A DNA stretch of 64,000 bases from JACJWR01 sp963752505 (GCA_963752505.1 CAVVYM010000002.1:1-64000); one strand, 5' to 3'. Numbered from the stretch's first letter, positions 1-9,844 are shown. The notes: generated by a model from the letters alone, not told the origin. Numbers and translations are program-made.

Positions 1-2041
1 CGCCGAGGTTTCCGCCATGGCGTAGGCCGGAGGGACCCGCGCTGCGGTCCGCGCCGGGAACACGGCAGCCCCGGCGGCCACAACCACCACAGCAACACAA
101 ATGGCAATCACAAGCCACCAGGAGATGAGTGGGATCAGGAGGAGGGACCCAATTCCCAGCATCCCGTAAATGGTGGCGGTGCCGAGAAACATGCCGAGGA
201 CAACCCCGATACTTGCCATTCCAAGCGCCTCACCCACCACGAGCCGCGTCATCTGCCCACGCGTCATGCCGACCGCTCGCAGAACGGCGAACTCCTTGCG
301 TCGCTCCAATGCAGAGAGCCGCACCGTGTTGAGCACTCCGAGCAACCCGACGATCAGGGACATCAAGGCGACTGCGCCAAGGCTTGTGGTGATCCACGCC
401 AACCCGGGGCCGTATTCCGCGGCCCGGTCCGCCTCGGTTCCCAGCCGGGCTCCCGGCCACGCAGGCAACTGCTGGGCCACCTGAGCAGTGACAGCGTCGG
501 TCATCTCAGGGCTGGTGGTCAGGGTCAGTTCCGAGGAGCCCACCGGCACAACTGAATCCACTCCTGGCAGGCCGCCCAGGACCTGCTCCATCTCGCTTGT
601 CACCGTCGGCGCGTAGAACGTCACATCGGACTGCGGAATCAGATCGGCGACGTTTCCGGCCGCTGTCACCAGCGCGGTGACGCTGGTCGCCAACGCGACA
701 CCCAGGACCACCGCGACCGAGGTGCGTGCACTGCGCTTGGGGTAGCGCACGACGTTGGCCCTCGCCAGACTGGCCACCGGCCCACGACCGCGCACGACCA
801 TCGAACCCACCCGAGGCACCAGGATCGGCCCCAGGACCACAAGCGCGATAAAGGTCAGCAGGCCTCCCAGCACGGCCCCCACGATGGGCACCTGAATAAC
901 GAGCGCTGCGGCGATCACCAACGGCAGCACCAACGCCAAGCGAACCGATGACGGGCGCTCGGCTTCAGTCACTTCAGCCGCACCCAAGGCCGCCACCGGG
1001 GCAACCTCGGCGACTCCACGCACCGGACCCCACGTTCCGATGAGCGTGACCAGCATCCCCAGCACGAGGCCGACAATCACAAGGCCCGTACTAGGGGCAA
1101 CGTGGACTCCCATCCCGTAACCCACCAGCATGCCGACGATTGACCCGAGCAGCACACCGGCCACTGACGCCACAACCCCAAGCGCGACAGCCTCTACAGC
1201 GAAGATGCTCCGCACTTGACGCTTGGTGGCACCCACAGCCCGCAGCAGCGCTGCCTCCCGCCGCCGTCCGGCCGCCACCACATAGAACGTGTTTGCTATC
1301 ACGAAGGTACCGGCCACTGCGCACACCAGGGTCAAGATGGACAGCAAGACGCCCAACGTGCCCAGCCCGGCGCTCGATTCCCGTGCTTCGGCGCTGAGTT
1401 GAGCCCGGAGATCCGTGTACCGCGCATCGGTCGCCAAGTCTGGCCACAGCCTCGGCGGTCTCGGGTGTGAAACCGCGCAGCTGAACCTGATCGATACCGG
1501 GGCCGAGCAACCGCTGCATGCCCGCGACGGTGGTCGCCACCCCGGTGTATTCGGTGCGGGGCGCTACCGTGCCGGTGACCGTCATGACGACGACCGAGCC
1601 GTCCTCGGCGCGCACCGGCACTGAGGCTCCCACGTCCAACCCGAGAATTCGGGCAGCACTGGTGTCCAGCGCGATTTCGTCTTCGCTGTCCGGCAGATCG
1701 CCGGAAAGCACCTGCACGGCGCGATCGTCGGCGGCGAATACCCGCCGCTCCCCAGCAAGTTCGGACTGGCCATCCGGGCCCAGAACGACGACTGTGCGAT
1801 CCGTGGCCGCGACACCCAGTTCGGCCGCCGCAGCAGGCAGTCGCCCAGACTCCGCGGAAAGCACCCCGGTGGTCCCCAACGGAACGGACAAGCTCGGCTC
1901 GATCATCCGCGCCCGGGTCGCGTCGGCCACCAGCGTCCCGGCTACGACGAATGCGACGGACAGTGCGATGGCAAGGCCCCCAAGGAATACTCGCGAGGCA
2001 CCGTTGCGCAGGTTTCGTAAGGTGGCGGAAATTGTGTACAC
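1..2041 (-). CDS. FtsX-type ABC transporter permease (partial at left edge, frameshifted)
   Basis: Membrane permease of a MacB/LolCDE-type exporter, with the ATPase and a second permease just upstream. The GTG start at 2041 has an AAGGAG box 6 bases before it. One frame gives the N-terminal membrane segment and a periplasmic domain up to about 1441. There the frame slips by one base, and the downstream frame continues with two FtsX cores (repeated 'LLRAVG' motifs), a second periplasmic loop and a typical 'PARTAARVPPAYAM' ending at the window edge. A single extra base near 1441 explains the break. At least 680 codons are present, close to the usual full size of about 850. The C-terminus lies outside the window. 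Substrate unknown. Confidence 0.85.
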
Positions 2042-2126
2042 GTGGAGCTCCTTGAGGTGATGGTCGGCCCGAGCGGCCGCCGAGCTGAGCCGGGGCCAGC
2101 ATCGGCGGGTCGGGTTTGAAGCGTGA

Positions 2127-3473
2127 TCAGGCGGTTGCGAGCGCCGGTGGGGAGGCGGCGGCCCGGCCGGCGACCGCGTAGGTGGTGGCGGTGACGATGG
2201 CTGCGGTGCCGATCACGGCCGGGGCAAGGATGCTCCAATCCGGAGCCAGCGGTATCGACGCGCCCAGCCGGGTGAGCAGTACGGCGGCCCCGAGGATTCC
2301 GAGGACAGTCCCGACTACGACGCCGACGAAACCAATCAGGGAGCCCTCAACGGTTACCGTGCGCCGAACTTCACCGGTGGTCATGCCCACCGCGCGCAGC
2401 AGGGCCAGCTCGCGGGCGCGCTCGCGGACTGACAGCACCACCGTGTTCAACACGCCGATGAGCCCCACCACAACGGTCAGGCCCGTCAGACCGAACGCGA
2501 GTAGATAGATGCCGCCGACGTTGTTTTGGGTGTAGCCATCTGCCTCGGCCATCGCGATTCCGCTGCTCAGCACAACGTTCACCCCGGTGAAGAGCGTGAT
2601 CCCGAGTACCACCGCCATGGCGCTATTTGCGGTGCGGCGCCGCCCACGCGCAAGGTTCCCGGTGGCCATGCGGCCGACAGGCCTGGAAGTCGATCCGACG
2701 GCGATCAGCCGAGCGAGGAAAGGTACGTAGGCAGGGGCGAGCAGTGACATTCCAGCGAACGACACGAGCGCGCCGATCACGAAGGCGAATAGCGCGACCT
2801 CGGAGTCGCCGAGCGGTGCAAGCGCCAATGCGAGCCCCGCCAGCAAAACGACCAGACCGAAAACGGTACGGGCCTTGCTCAACGGCTCGCCGGTGAGGGT
2901 CTCTGCGGTGGACAGTGCCGCGACCGGCGCGACCTGGGTGGCTTTTCGAGCGGGGACAAGCACCGCGGCCATCGTCACGCCCATCCCGACCACGATCGCC
3001 AACACCAGCACGCCGACGCCCGGAAGAACCAGCCGGGCGCCCTCGACGGCTTGCTGGATAACCGCCCACGCTGCCAGCGTCCCGAGGATCACCCCAAGCA
3101 CGACTCCTACCAGGCCGAGGAGGAATCCCTCGACAGTGACTGCGAAGAAGCCCTGGCTAGCGCGCATGCCGACGGTGCGCAGCAACGCGAGTTCGCGGGT
3201 GCGCGCCGACACCATGGTCTGGAACGAGTTGGAGATGACGAACCCGGCCGCGACAATCACGATGAGCCCAAACAGCGAGAGCAGCACGAAGATGGAACCG
3301 GACACTCCGGATTGGTCCGCGCCGGCCGCCTGCAGTTGGTCTTCAAGTGCGTTGGTCACCAGGCGGGCCGCCACCATGAAGGCGACGGCTACCGCGACCG
3401 CGATGCTGCCCAGCAGGTAGCGGCTCCGGTGCTCGGCGAAGGTTCGCAGTGAAAGTCGAACGATGGCGGCCAC
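2127..3473 (-). CDS. FtsX-type ABC transporter permease lacking extracellular domains
   Basis: Second permease of the same exporter. The GTG at 3473 lies one base after the ATPase stop, so the genes are coupled; a longer reading to 3515 would overlap the ATPase. About 448 residues hold two FtsX cores, each with the 'RELALLR(T/A)VGM' helix motif ('RTRELALLRTVGM' and 'RARELALLRAVGM'). The periplasmic MacB-like domains expected before each core are reduced to about 20-30 residues. The usual length for this double-core family is about 800-850, so this is a minimal version. It probably pairs with the larger permease downstream as a heterodimer. The low-similarity loops could have been lost in one deletion each; no frame break is visible. 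Confidence 0.88.
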   Translation of the reverse strand: MAAIVRLSLRTFAEHRSRYLLGSIAVAVAVAFMVAARLVTNALEDQLQAAGADQSGVSGSIFVLLSLFGLIVIVAAGFVISNSFQTMVSARTRELALLRTVGMRASQGFFAVTVEGFLLGLVGVVLGVILGTLAAWAVIQQAVEGARLVLPGVGVLVLAIVVGMGVTMAAVLVPARKATQVAPVAALSTAETLTGEPLSKARTVFGLVVLLAGLALALAPLGDSEVALFAFVIGALVSFAGMSLLAPAYVPFLARLIAVGSTSRPVGRMATGNLARGRRRTANSAMAVVLGITLFTGVNVVLSSGIAMAEADGYTQNNVGGIYLLAFGLTGLTVVVGLIGVLNTVVLSVRERARELALLRAVGMTTGEVRRTVTVEGSLIGFVGVVVGTVLGILGAAVLLTRLGASIPLAPDWSILAPAVIGTAAIVTATTYAVAGRAAASPPALATA

Positions 3474-3474
3474 G

Positions 3475-4260
3475 TCAGACCGTCCCAGCGGACACAGCGG
3501 CGATGATCGCCTCAAGGCCAGGGGCGATCAGGTCGCGGCGCACAACACCATCGGCAAGCAGCACAACGCGGTCGGCGTGAGCTGCCGCGACCGGGTCGTG
3601 GGTGACCATGACCACGGTCTGACCGGCTTGCGTGACAGCATTGCGCAGCATGTGCAGGACCTCAGCACTGGAAGCGGAGTCAAGGTTGCCCGTCGGCTCG
3701 TCGGCGAAAGCCACGGCCGGACGGGTGATGAGCGCCCGCGCGATGGCGACGCGCTGGCGCTGTCCACCGGACATCTCGCTTGGACGGTGATTCAGCCGGT
3801 CGGTGATGCCCACCGAGGCGACGACATAGTCAAACCAAGCCTGGTCGGGCGCGCGACCTGCGAGATCGAGCGGCAGTCGAATGTTTTCCGCCGCAGTCAG
3901 CGTCGGAATCAAGTTGAAGGACTGGAAGACGAAGCCAACCCGGTCGCGTCGCAGCCGGGTCAAGGCGTTATCGCTGAGTGATCCAAGGTCGAATTCGTCG
4001 ATGCGCACCGAGCCCTCGGTGGCGGTGTCAAGCCCGGCGAGCAGGTGAAGCAGCGTCGACTTGCCAGAGCCCGACGGACCCATGATGGCTGTGAAGCGGC
4101 CACGTTCGATGTCGAGGTCGACAGACCGAAGGGCAGCGACCGCAGTCGAGCCCGTGCCGTAGGTCTTTGTCAGCGACCTGGCCGAGACTGCGATCGGGCT
4201 AGGCGACGGGGTAGCGGCGGGCTTGTGCGCTGTGGCGGTGTTCTGGAGACTGGGAGTCAT
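3475..4260 (-). CDS. ABC transporter ATP-binding protein (LolD/MacB family)
   Basis: ATPase that powers the two FtsX permeases encoded after it. About 261 residues: a 25-residue Ala/Pro/Thr-rich leader, Walker A at 61-69 (GPSGSGKST), Q-loop FQSFN near 113, signature MSGGQRQR at 163-170, Walker B AFADEP at 184-189 and switch His221. Members of this family energise mechanotransmission or lipoprotein and small-molecule export rather than classical import. First gene of a three-gene operon. The 172-base gap upstream is shared with a divergent histidine kinase gene, so the two-component pair is a likely regulator of the exporter, as in many actinobacterial and firmicute loci. Confidence 0.93.
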   Translation of the reverse strand: MTPSLQNTATAHKPAATPSPSPIAVSARSLTKTYGTGSTAVAALRSVDLDIERGRFTAIMGPSGSGKSTLLHLLAGLDTATEGSVRIDEFDLGSLSDNALTRLRRDRVGFVFQSFNLIPTLTAAENIRLPLDLAGRAPDQAWFDYVVASVGITDRLNHRPSEMSGGQRQRVAIARALITRPAVAFADEPTGNLDSASSAEVLHMLRNAVTQAGQTVVMVTHDPVAAAHADRVVLLADGVVRRDLIAPGLEAIIAAVSAGTV

Positions 4261-4432
4261 CGAGTTCCCTTTCTGGTGACCCGGTCGTATTCGCCGGGGT
4301 ATGAATCAATCGTCTCCGCGATGGCGACCCGGCGCGTCAGCCCGCAGGCGCATTTGTCCCCTGCCCTCCGTGGTCGGCATCGGTCCGTGGACGTAGTACC
4401 GCAGGTGGACCCCCCGAACCTCGCAAGATGGA

Positions 4433-5662
4433 ATGATCCGTGATGTGGCGGAAACCGGAGTCGAGGCAGGGGCAGACCTCTCAAACGCACCCAACTGGAC
4501 CACGCGCATGGTCGACCTGCTGTTCTACGTGGGGCTCGCGGGACTCTTGGCGATCTACCTGGCGCCGTTGCTCGATCAGCAGCCATTCAGCCCAATTACG
4601 GTGGCCGCCGGCTTTGTCGCGGTAGCGTCGTTGTTCTCGGTGCACCTGCGCCGAACACAGCCGATGCTGCTCTTCGTCCTGCTGCTCGTCGCATCGACCC
4701 TGCTTTCGATTGGCAACGGGGTCCCGGCGGCTGGGCTCTTCCTGCTCCCACCCGCGTTGTTCTGCCTAGAGGCCTATGACCAGCGCCGATGGGTGCGGCG
4801 ATGGGTGGTTTCGATTGCGGTGGCGGCACTCCTCGTGTGGCTGGTCGTCGCCTCCGACCAGATACCGTTCACCGTCATCGCCTCGGTGACTCTGCTGAGC
4901 GTCATCGGTTGGGCCCGGGGCATCAGGGCCCAGCGCCAATACCGCGAGAGTCTGGTGGAACGACTGGAGGTTGCCGAACGCGAGCGCGACCTGCGGGCGG
5001 CCCAGGCGGTGGCTGCGGAGCGTGCCCGTATCGCGCGCGATATCCACGACCTCGTGTCACACTCTCTTGCTGTCGTCGCGGTGCAGGCCGCGGGCGCCGA
5101 GCGAATCGCCGATCGAGACCCCGCCATGGCGAAGGAAGCGCTGGGGGTGATCAGCCGAACCGCGCGCGACGCCCTTACCGAGATGCGCGGAATGCTTGAG
5201 GTGCTGCGAGCGCCCGCGGGCGACACCGCTTCGGATGCCCCTTCGCCCGGGCTAGAAGAGCTGGCATCCCTCGTGGACGGACTGGCCGCGCGGGGGGTGC
5301 CGGCCAAGTTGGATGTGGTGGGCGATCCCTGCGAGCTGGCCCAAGGCGCCGAATTGGCCCTCTACCGGGTAGTGCAGGAAGCCTTGACCAACGCCGTGAA
5401 ACATGGCGACCAGTCCGCCGCACTGGTGGTCGTCGAATACGCGGACGACGGGGTCAAGGTCACGGTGAGCAATGGAGTGGGTGCGGCGGCCGTCGGCGGC
5501 ACGGCGATTCCGGGGGCGGGTTCAGGCCAACTCGGCATGCGCGAACGACTGGCACTCTACGGCGGAACCCTGACAATCGAACAGACCGGTGGGACGTACG
5601 TCGTGACCGCCAAAGTGCCCCTGCCCGGCATTGCCGGAGAGGTCAAAGGAGAACAGCCGTGA
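4433..5662 (+). CDS. NarL-type sensor histidine kinase
   Basis: Membrane sensor kinase. Residues about 26-150 hold five or so hydrophobic segments, followed by a HisKA_3 dimerisation domain with phospho-acceptor His205 in 'ARIARDIHDLVSHSL', and a C-terminal HATPase_c domain with 'EALTNAVKHG' (N box) and a 'GAGSGQLGMRERL' G-box. The small periplasmic content suggests sensing within or near the membrane, as in LiaS/DesK-like kinases. The ATG at 4433 gives 409 residues; an internal ATG at 4508, just before the first membrane segment, is a possible alternative. It overlaps the response regulator by 4 bases and is divergent from the exporter operon it probably controls. Confidence 0.92.
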   Translation: MIRDVAETGVEAGADLSNAPNWTTRMVDLLFYVGLAGLLAIYLAPLLDQQPFSPITVAAGFVAVASLFSVHLRRTQPMLLFVLLLVASTLLSIGNGVPAAGLFLLPPALFCLEAYDQRRWVRRWVVSIAVAALLVWLVVASDQIPFTVIASVTLLSVIGWARGIRAQRQYRESLVERLEVAERERDLRAAQAVAAERARIARDIHDLVSHSLAVVAVQAAGAERIADRDPAMAKEALGVISRTARDALTEMRGMLEVLRAPAGDTASDAPSPGLEELASLVDGLAARGVPAKLDVVGDPCELAQGAELALYRVVQEALTNAVKHGDQSAALVVVEYADDGVKVTVSNGVGAAAVGGTAIPGAGSGQLGMRERLALYGGTLTIEQTGGTYVVTAKVPLPGIAGEVKGEQP

Positions 5663-6396
5663 CGCCACCCTTGAGAGTCGTCGTCATCGACGATCAGTCC
5701 CTCGTCCGTGCCGGGCTCAGGATGTTGCTGGGAGCCGAGGAGGACATCGAAATCGTCGGGGAGGCCGCAAACGGCGAGGAAGGCGTCGCCCTGGTAGTCG
5801 ACCAGCAGCCAGATGTTGCGCTGATGGACATTAGGATGCCGAGGCTCGACGGTGTGCAGGCGACTGCGCGCATCGCTGCGACAGCCGGACTCCCCACCCG
5901 AGTGCTGGTGCTCACAACGTTCGACACCGACGAAGCCGTGATTCAGGCGCTGCGGGCAGGCGCGTCGGGCTATCTGCTCAAGGACACCGAACCGAACGAT
6001 CTGATCCGTGCCGTGAAGGCGGTGGCTGCTGGTGATTCCGTACTCGCCCCGAGCGCTATGCGACGACTGCTGGACGCACTGGGAAACCCGGCGGGCAACG
6101 CGGCCTTCGAAAGCGCCGCGTCGGCACTTGACTCCGCTGCGACCGAGACTTCGATACCGGAGAGCGCAACCCACTCTGTCGAATCCCAGGAAATCGATCT
6201 GCGCTACCTCACCGAACGCGAACTCGAGGTTCTCGCCCTGATCGGCGAAGGACTGACCAACGCCGAGATCGCCGCTCGCCTGGTGGTTGCCGAATCCACT
6301 GCAAAGACCCACGTCAGCAGAATCCTGATGAAGTTACCCGCCCGCGACCGGGTGCAGGCTGTGATCATCGCTCACCGTGCTGGCCTGGTGAACTGA
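5659..6396 (+). CDS. LuxR/NarL-family response regulator
   Basis: Partner of the preceding kinase; its GTG start lies within the kinase stop (4-base overlap). The receiver domain covers about residues 5-120, with acidic pocket Asp11/Asp12 and phosphorylation site Asp57 in 'DVALMDIRMPRLDG'. An unusually long linker of about 50 residues leads to a LuxR-type helix-turn-helix (about 180-245: 'LTERELEVLALIGEGLTN', 'STAKTHVSRI'). It acts as a phosphorylation-dependent DNA-binding activator or repressor. The likely target is the divergent FtsX exporter operon, inferred from position only. Confidence 0.93.
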   Translation: MTPPLRVVVIDDQSLVRAGLRMLLGAEEDIEIVGEAANGEEGVALVVDQQPDVALMDIRMPRLDGVQATARIAATAGLPTRVLVLTTFDTDEAVIQALRAGASGYLLKDTEPNDLIRAVKAVAAGDSVLAPSAMRRLLDALGNPAGNAAFESAASALDSAATETSIPESATHSVESQEIDLRYLTERELEVLALIGEGLTNAEIAARLVVAESTAKTHVSRILMKLPARDRVQAVIIAHRAGLVN

Positions 6397-6562
6397 CCCG
6401 CCAGGAGTCTGGCCGGCATGTCGCCAGCAGTCGTCGCCTCATTGTGCAGTCAACCCTGGCTCGAACACGGCCGGTTGCGAATACCAGGGACGTACCAGGC
6501 CCCACCCCCTCCGAGTGCAACGGGAGTACCGCCCATCGGGGTCCCGTCCTACTCTGGAAGGC

Positions 6563-8110
6563 ATGGCGTCGGCGGCCCGGATCGAGTGGGTGGATCTCTC
6601 GAGCGACGTCGGCGAGCGCCCAGGTGCGGCGGGGCTCGCCGAGGATTTCGCTCTGCTGGAGGTGATCACCAGCGCCAACGTCGCCTGCGGTGGCCACGCC
6701 GGCGATCGCGCCAGTATGCGGACCATCTGCGAGGTAGCGGTGGGTCAAGGGGTGGCGATCGGCGCGCAAGTGTCGTATGTGGATCGAGCGGGTTTCGGTC
6801 GGCAACGCCTGGCGGTGGCACGGGCAACGTTGACGGAGCAACTCCGCGAGCAGTGGGGGGAGCTGTCCGAGGCGGCCGAGGCCGCCGGTGGACAGGTGGA
6901 CTACATGCGACCGCACGGGGCGCTCTACAACGCTGCCCTGGTCGATTCGGAGGTCGCCTCCGCGGTCCTGGATGCAACTCCCGCCGGAACTCCCGTGCTC
7001 TGCCTGGCAGGCACCGAACTTGCGAATCTCGCATCGCACCGGGGTCACCCACTGGCGCCGGAGATCTTTGCCGATCGCGCGGTCACCGACGTCGGGTTGC
7101 TGGTGCCACGGGGGACGCCGGGGGCGGTGCTGGAGGATCCCGACCACGTAGCCGAGCGTCTTGCGAACTGGCTTCAGACGGGTTTCCTGACGTCACATAC
7201 GGGCCGGGCCGTTGCGGTGGCGGCCCGCTCGATCTGTGTGCACTCAGACACCCCCGGGGCAGTGAGGTCCGCTCGCCTGGTGCGCAAAGCGCTGGTGTCG
7301 GCCGGCGCAACCCTGCGTTCTTTCGTGGGCACCTTCGACGCGGCGGCGGAGCCGGATTTCGCCACTGGGTCGCCGGGGCGGGTGTCTGTGGCCGCGACCC
7401 CGAGCCGGTCCGGCACGACCCCTGCGGACCGGAACGCGTCCGACGCCGATGCCAGCAGCCCGCAGATCACTGCGCATCAGTACGGCGAACGGGCAGTGCT
7501 AGTGGACGTCGATGGGTTCGCTGCGACGCTGCTGGCCGACCTCGCGCGCCGGACCTTCGGCCAGACGCTGCTCGATGCTGTGCCGGCGACCGGCTGCGTC
7601 CTGCTGAGATTCGACGCCCCAACCGAGGCCGCCCGCGTGTTCTCGCTGATCCGTCCTCGCCTGCAGGCGTGGGCGGGCGAGCGGCAGGAGTTGGCTGCGG
7701 CCAATGACCCGGAGGGTGTGACCGCAGCACCGCCGACCGTCACCATCGACGTCCGCTATGTCGGGCCCGACCTCGTGACGGTGGCGAAAGCCCTGGGCAT
7801 CACTGCCGACGAGGTCATCGCGCTGCACTCCCAGTCCACCTATGAAGTGGCCTTCTTCGGGTTCTCCCCCGGATTCGCGTACCTCACCGGGCTGCCGCAG
7901 AGACTGCATCTGCCGCGCCGCGAAACACCTCGCACAGTGGTTCCTGCCGGAGCCGTGGCCATCGCGTCGGGCTACACCGCCGTCTACCCCCGCAGTTCGC
8001 CAGGCGGATGGCACCTGCTGGGCCAGACCGAGGCTGAGATGTTCGATGCCTCGCGCACCCCGCCGACTCTCATCGTCCCCGGGTCCAAAGTTCGGTTCCG
8101 TCCGGTGTGA
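6563..8110 (+). CDS. pxpAB: 5-oxoprolinase subunit A/B fusion (PxpA-PxpB)
   Basis: Two subunits of ATP-dependent 5-oxoprolinase, which opens pyroglutamate to glutamate, in one 515-residue chain. The N-terminal LamB/YcsF half (about 5-255) has 'DLSSDVGE', 'SANVACGGHAGD' and 'YMRPHGALYN'. A Ser/Thr/Ala-rich linker (about 260-290) joins it to a KipI-like half with 'GFSPGFAYLTGLP' and a 'YPRSSPGGWHLLG' motif. Usually these are separate proteins of about 250 and 220 residues. The ATG at 6563 follows a GGAAGG box; an in-frame upstream ATG at 6515 lacks one and would add a non-conserved leader. pxpC follows after 62 bases, so all three subunits are present. Confidence 0.9.
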   Translation: MASAARIEWVDLSSDVGERPGAAGLAEDFALLEVITSANVACGGHAGDRASMRTICEVAVGQGVAIGAQVSYVDRAGFGRQRLAVARATLTEQLREQWGELSEAAEAAGGQVDYMRPHGALYNAALVDSEVASAVLDATPAGTPVLCLAGTELANLASHRGHPLAPEIFADRAVTDVGLLVPRGTPGAVLEDPDHVAERLANWLQTGFLTSHTGRAVAVAARSICVHSDTPGAVRSARLVRKALVSAGATLRSFVGTFDAAAEPDFATGSPGRVSVAATPSRSGTTPADRNASDADASSPQITAHQYGERAVLVDVDGFAATLLADLARRTFGQTLLDAVPATGCVLLRFDAPTEAARVFSLIRPRLQAWAGERQELAAANDPEGVTAAPPTVTIDVRYVGPDLVTVAKALGITADEVIALHSQSTYEVAFFGFSPGFAYLTGLPQRLHLPRRETPRTVVPAGAVAIASGYTAVYPRSSPGGWHLLGQTEAEMFDASRTPPTLIVPGSKVRFRPV

Positions 8111-8172
8111 GCCTGATCCCCCTCGCACCTGATGCATGACCGCGGCCCCGTGGTCGCGCCTAGGCTGGCACG

Positions 8173-9084
8173 GTGACTCCCTCGATCGACTCCCCCGAGC
8201 CCCATGGGGCCGAGGCATCAGTCGCTACGGTGCTCGACCCCGGGCCCTCCGCAATCCTGGTGGATGAGGGCCGACCCGGCTGGGCACACGTCGGGGTCAC
8301 CGGCTCCGGCGCCTTCGACCGCCCCGCCTACCGACTGGCCAACCGGCTGGTGGGCAACCGCCCAGGTGCCGCCGCAGTCGAGTTCATCCTCGGCCCGGTC
8401 TCGTTGGTGTTCGACCGACGCGCCACCATCGCCGTGACCGGCATTGAAGCCGCCATCACACTCCAGCGCGCCAACGGCAGTCGGACGCCTGGCGCCACCC
8501 ACACCACCATCTCGGTGCCGGCCGACGGCATCGTGCGGATCGCCGCGGCTCGATCCGGCCTCCGCGGCTACCTGGCCGTACGCGGCGGTTGGGACACGCC
8601 GCCGCTGCTCGGGTCCCGATCCAGGGACACCCTCGCAGGGCTTGGTCCGGAGCCCCTGCAGGCCGGACACAACGTGCCCATCGGCTCCGATGTGGGACCT
8701 TTCCCAGCCACCGACCATGCGCCTGCCCTGGCTCCGCCGCCGCGACTTGTCCTGCGGCTTCTCACCGCGCCCCGGGCCGCGGCGTTGCAGTTGCGGCGCA
8801 ACGAACTCGAGCACCTGGAGTGGGCCGTGTCTCCGGCCTCGGATCGGGTCGGAATCCGCTTGAGTGGCCCGCCGCTGCCCGTCACCACGCAAGCCGCATC
8901 GGAGCCGCTGGTACGCGGCGCAGTGCAGATCCCGCCCGACGGGCAACCCGTGATCATGGGCCCGGATCACCCCACCACCGGTGGCTACCCGGTGATCGGG
9001 GTGGTCGCCGAATCCGACACCGATCTCATGGCGCAGGCTCGCCCCGGCACCAGGGTGCGGCTTCGACCCACCGTTGGTGCGTAG
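8173..9084 (+). CDS. pxpC: 5-oxoprolinase subunit C (PxpC/KipA)
   Basis: Third 5-oxoprolinase subunit, of the biotin-dependent carboxylase-like KipA family. GTG start; 303 residues. Family motifs include 'AVRGGWDTPPLLGSRSRDTL' in the middle and 'DHPTTGGYPVIGVV' near the C-terminus, where most members have 'DRQTTGGYP'. With the upstream PxpA-PxpB fusion this completes an oxoproline-recycling complex acting in the cytoplasm on damaged or released N-terminal glutamate. orn follows after only 9 bases and may be cotranscribed. Confidence 0.9.
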   Translation: MTPSIDSPEPHGAEASVATVLDPGPSAILVDEGRPGWAHVGVTGSGAFDRPAYRLANRLVGNRPGAAAVEFILGPVSLVFDRRATIAVTGIEAAITLQRANGSRTPGATHTTISVPADGIVRIAAARSGLRGYLAVRGGWDTPPLLGSRSRDTLAGLGPEPLQAGHNVPIGSDVGPFPATDHAPALAPPPRLVLRLLTAPRAAALQLRRNELEHLEWAVSPASDRVGIRLSGPPLPVTTQAASEPLVRGAVQIPPDGQPVIMGPDHPTTGGYPVIGVVAESDTDLMAQARPGTRVRLRPTVGA

Positions 9085-9093
9085 GGTTGGACC

Positions 9094-9708
9094 ATGACCA
9101 ATGGCCCCATCGTGTGGATCGACTGTGAGATGACCGGGCTCGACCTCGACCGGGACGCCCTGATCGAGGTCGCTGCGATCGTCACAGACGAGAACCTCAC
9201 CCCGCTCGACGACGGCATCGACGTCATCATCAAACCGCCGGCGGAATCGTTGGTCGACATGGATCCGTTCGTTGTGGAGATGCACACCACATCCGGCCTG
9301 CTCGATGAGTTGCCTGCCGGCGTCCCGCTGGCCGAGGCTCAAGAGGCGGTGCTGGACTACATCCGGGGGCACGTGCCCGACGCCCGCAAGGCACCGTTGG
9401 CTGGCTCCAGCGTGCATATGGACCGCGCCTTCCTCTCGCGCGACATGCCCGACCTCATCGCGCACCTGCACTATCGCATCATCGACGTCTCTAGCCTCAA
9501 AGAACTCGTACGCCGGTGGTATCCGCGGGTCTACTTCGCCGCACCGGAGAAGCGCGGCGGCCACCGCGCCCTCGCAGACGTCCTCGATTCGATCCGGGAG
9601 CTGCGCTACTACCGCGCCACAGTCCTGGTCGACGACCCCGGTCCGACCTCGGATCAGGCCAAGGCCGCTGCGGCCGAGATCGACGCCGCGGATGCACCAG
9701 ACGTGTGA
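9094..9708 (+). CDS. orn: Oligoribonuclease
   Basis: DEDDh 3'-5' exonuclease that finishes RNA decay by degrading 2-5-mers, including pGpG from cyclic di-GMP turnover. The 204-residue length fits the family. Asp10 and Glu12 in 'VWIDCEMTGLDLDRD', an Asp in 'SSVHMDRAFLSRDMPD' and the His/Asp pair in 'GGHRALADVLDS' form the metal site. The tail after about residue 185 is Ala/Asp-rich, as common in actinobacteria. It starts 9 bases after pxpC; a hairpin follows at 9726-9766. Confidence 0.96.
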   Translation: MTNGPIVWIDCEMTGLDLDRDALIEVAAIVTDENLTPLDDGIDVIIKPPAESLVDMDPFVVEMHTTSGLLDELPAGVPLAEAQEAVLDYIRGHVPDARKAPLAGSSVHMDRAFLSRDMPDLIAHLHYRIIDVSSLKELVRRWYPRVYFAAPEKRGGHRALADVLDSIRELRYYRATVLVDDPGPTSDQAKAAAAEIDAADAPDV

Positions 9709-9725
9709 CACGTTCTGCACAAAAG

Positions 9726-9766
9726 AAGGCCCAGGCTGCACGCAATCTGCGTCTGACCTGGGCCTT
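9726..9766. terminator. Bidirectional hairpin terminator between orn and tRNA-Lys
   Basis: Perfect 10-base arms (AAGGCCCAGG at 9726-9735 and CCTGGGCCTT at 9757-9766). Read on the minus strand, just past the tRNA-Lys 3' end, the stem is followed by CTTTT, so it is a good tRNA terminator. On the plus strand it would also end the pxp-orn transcript. Confidence 0.7.
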
Positions 9767-9768
9767 TC

Positions 9769-9844
<76 letters not shown>

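Noticed and set aside
8218..9741. 507-codon open frame on the minus strand over pxpC and orn
   Set aside because: It is antisense to two well-recognised genes and has a His/Arg/Gly/Asp-rich composition typical of a shadow frame in high-GC DNA.
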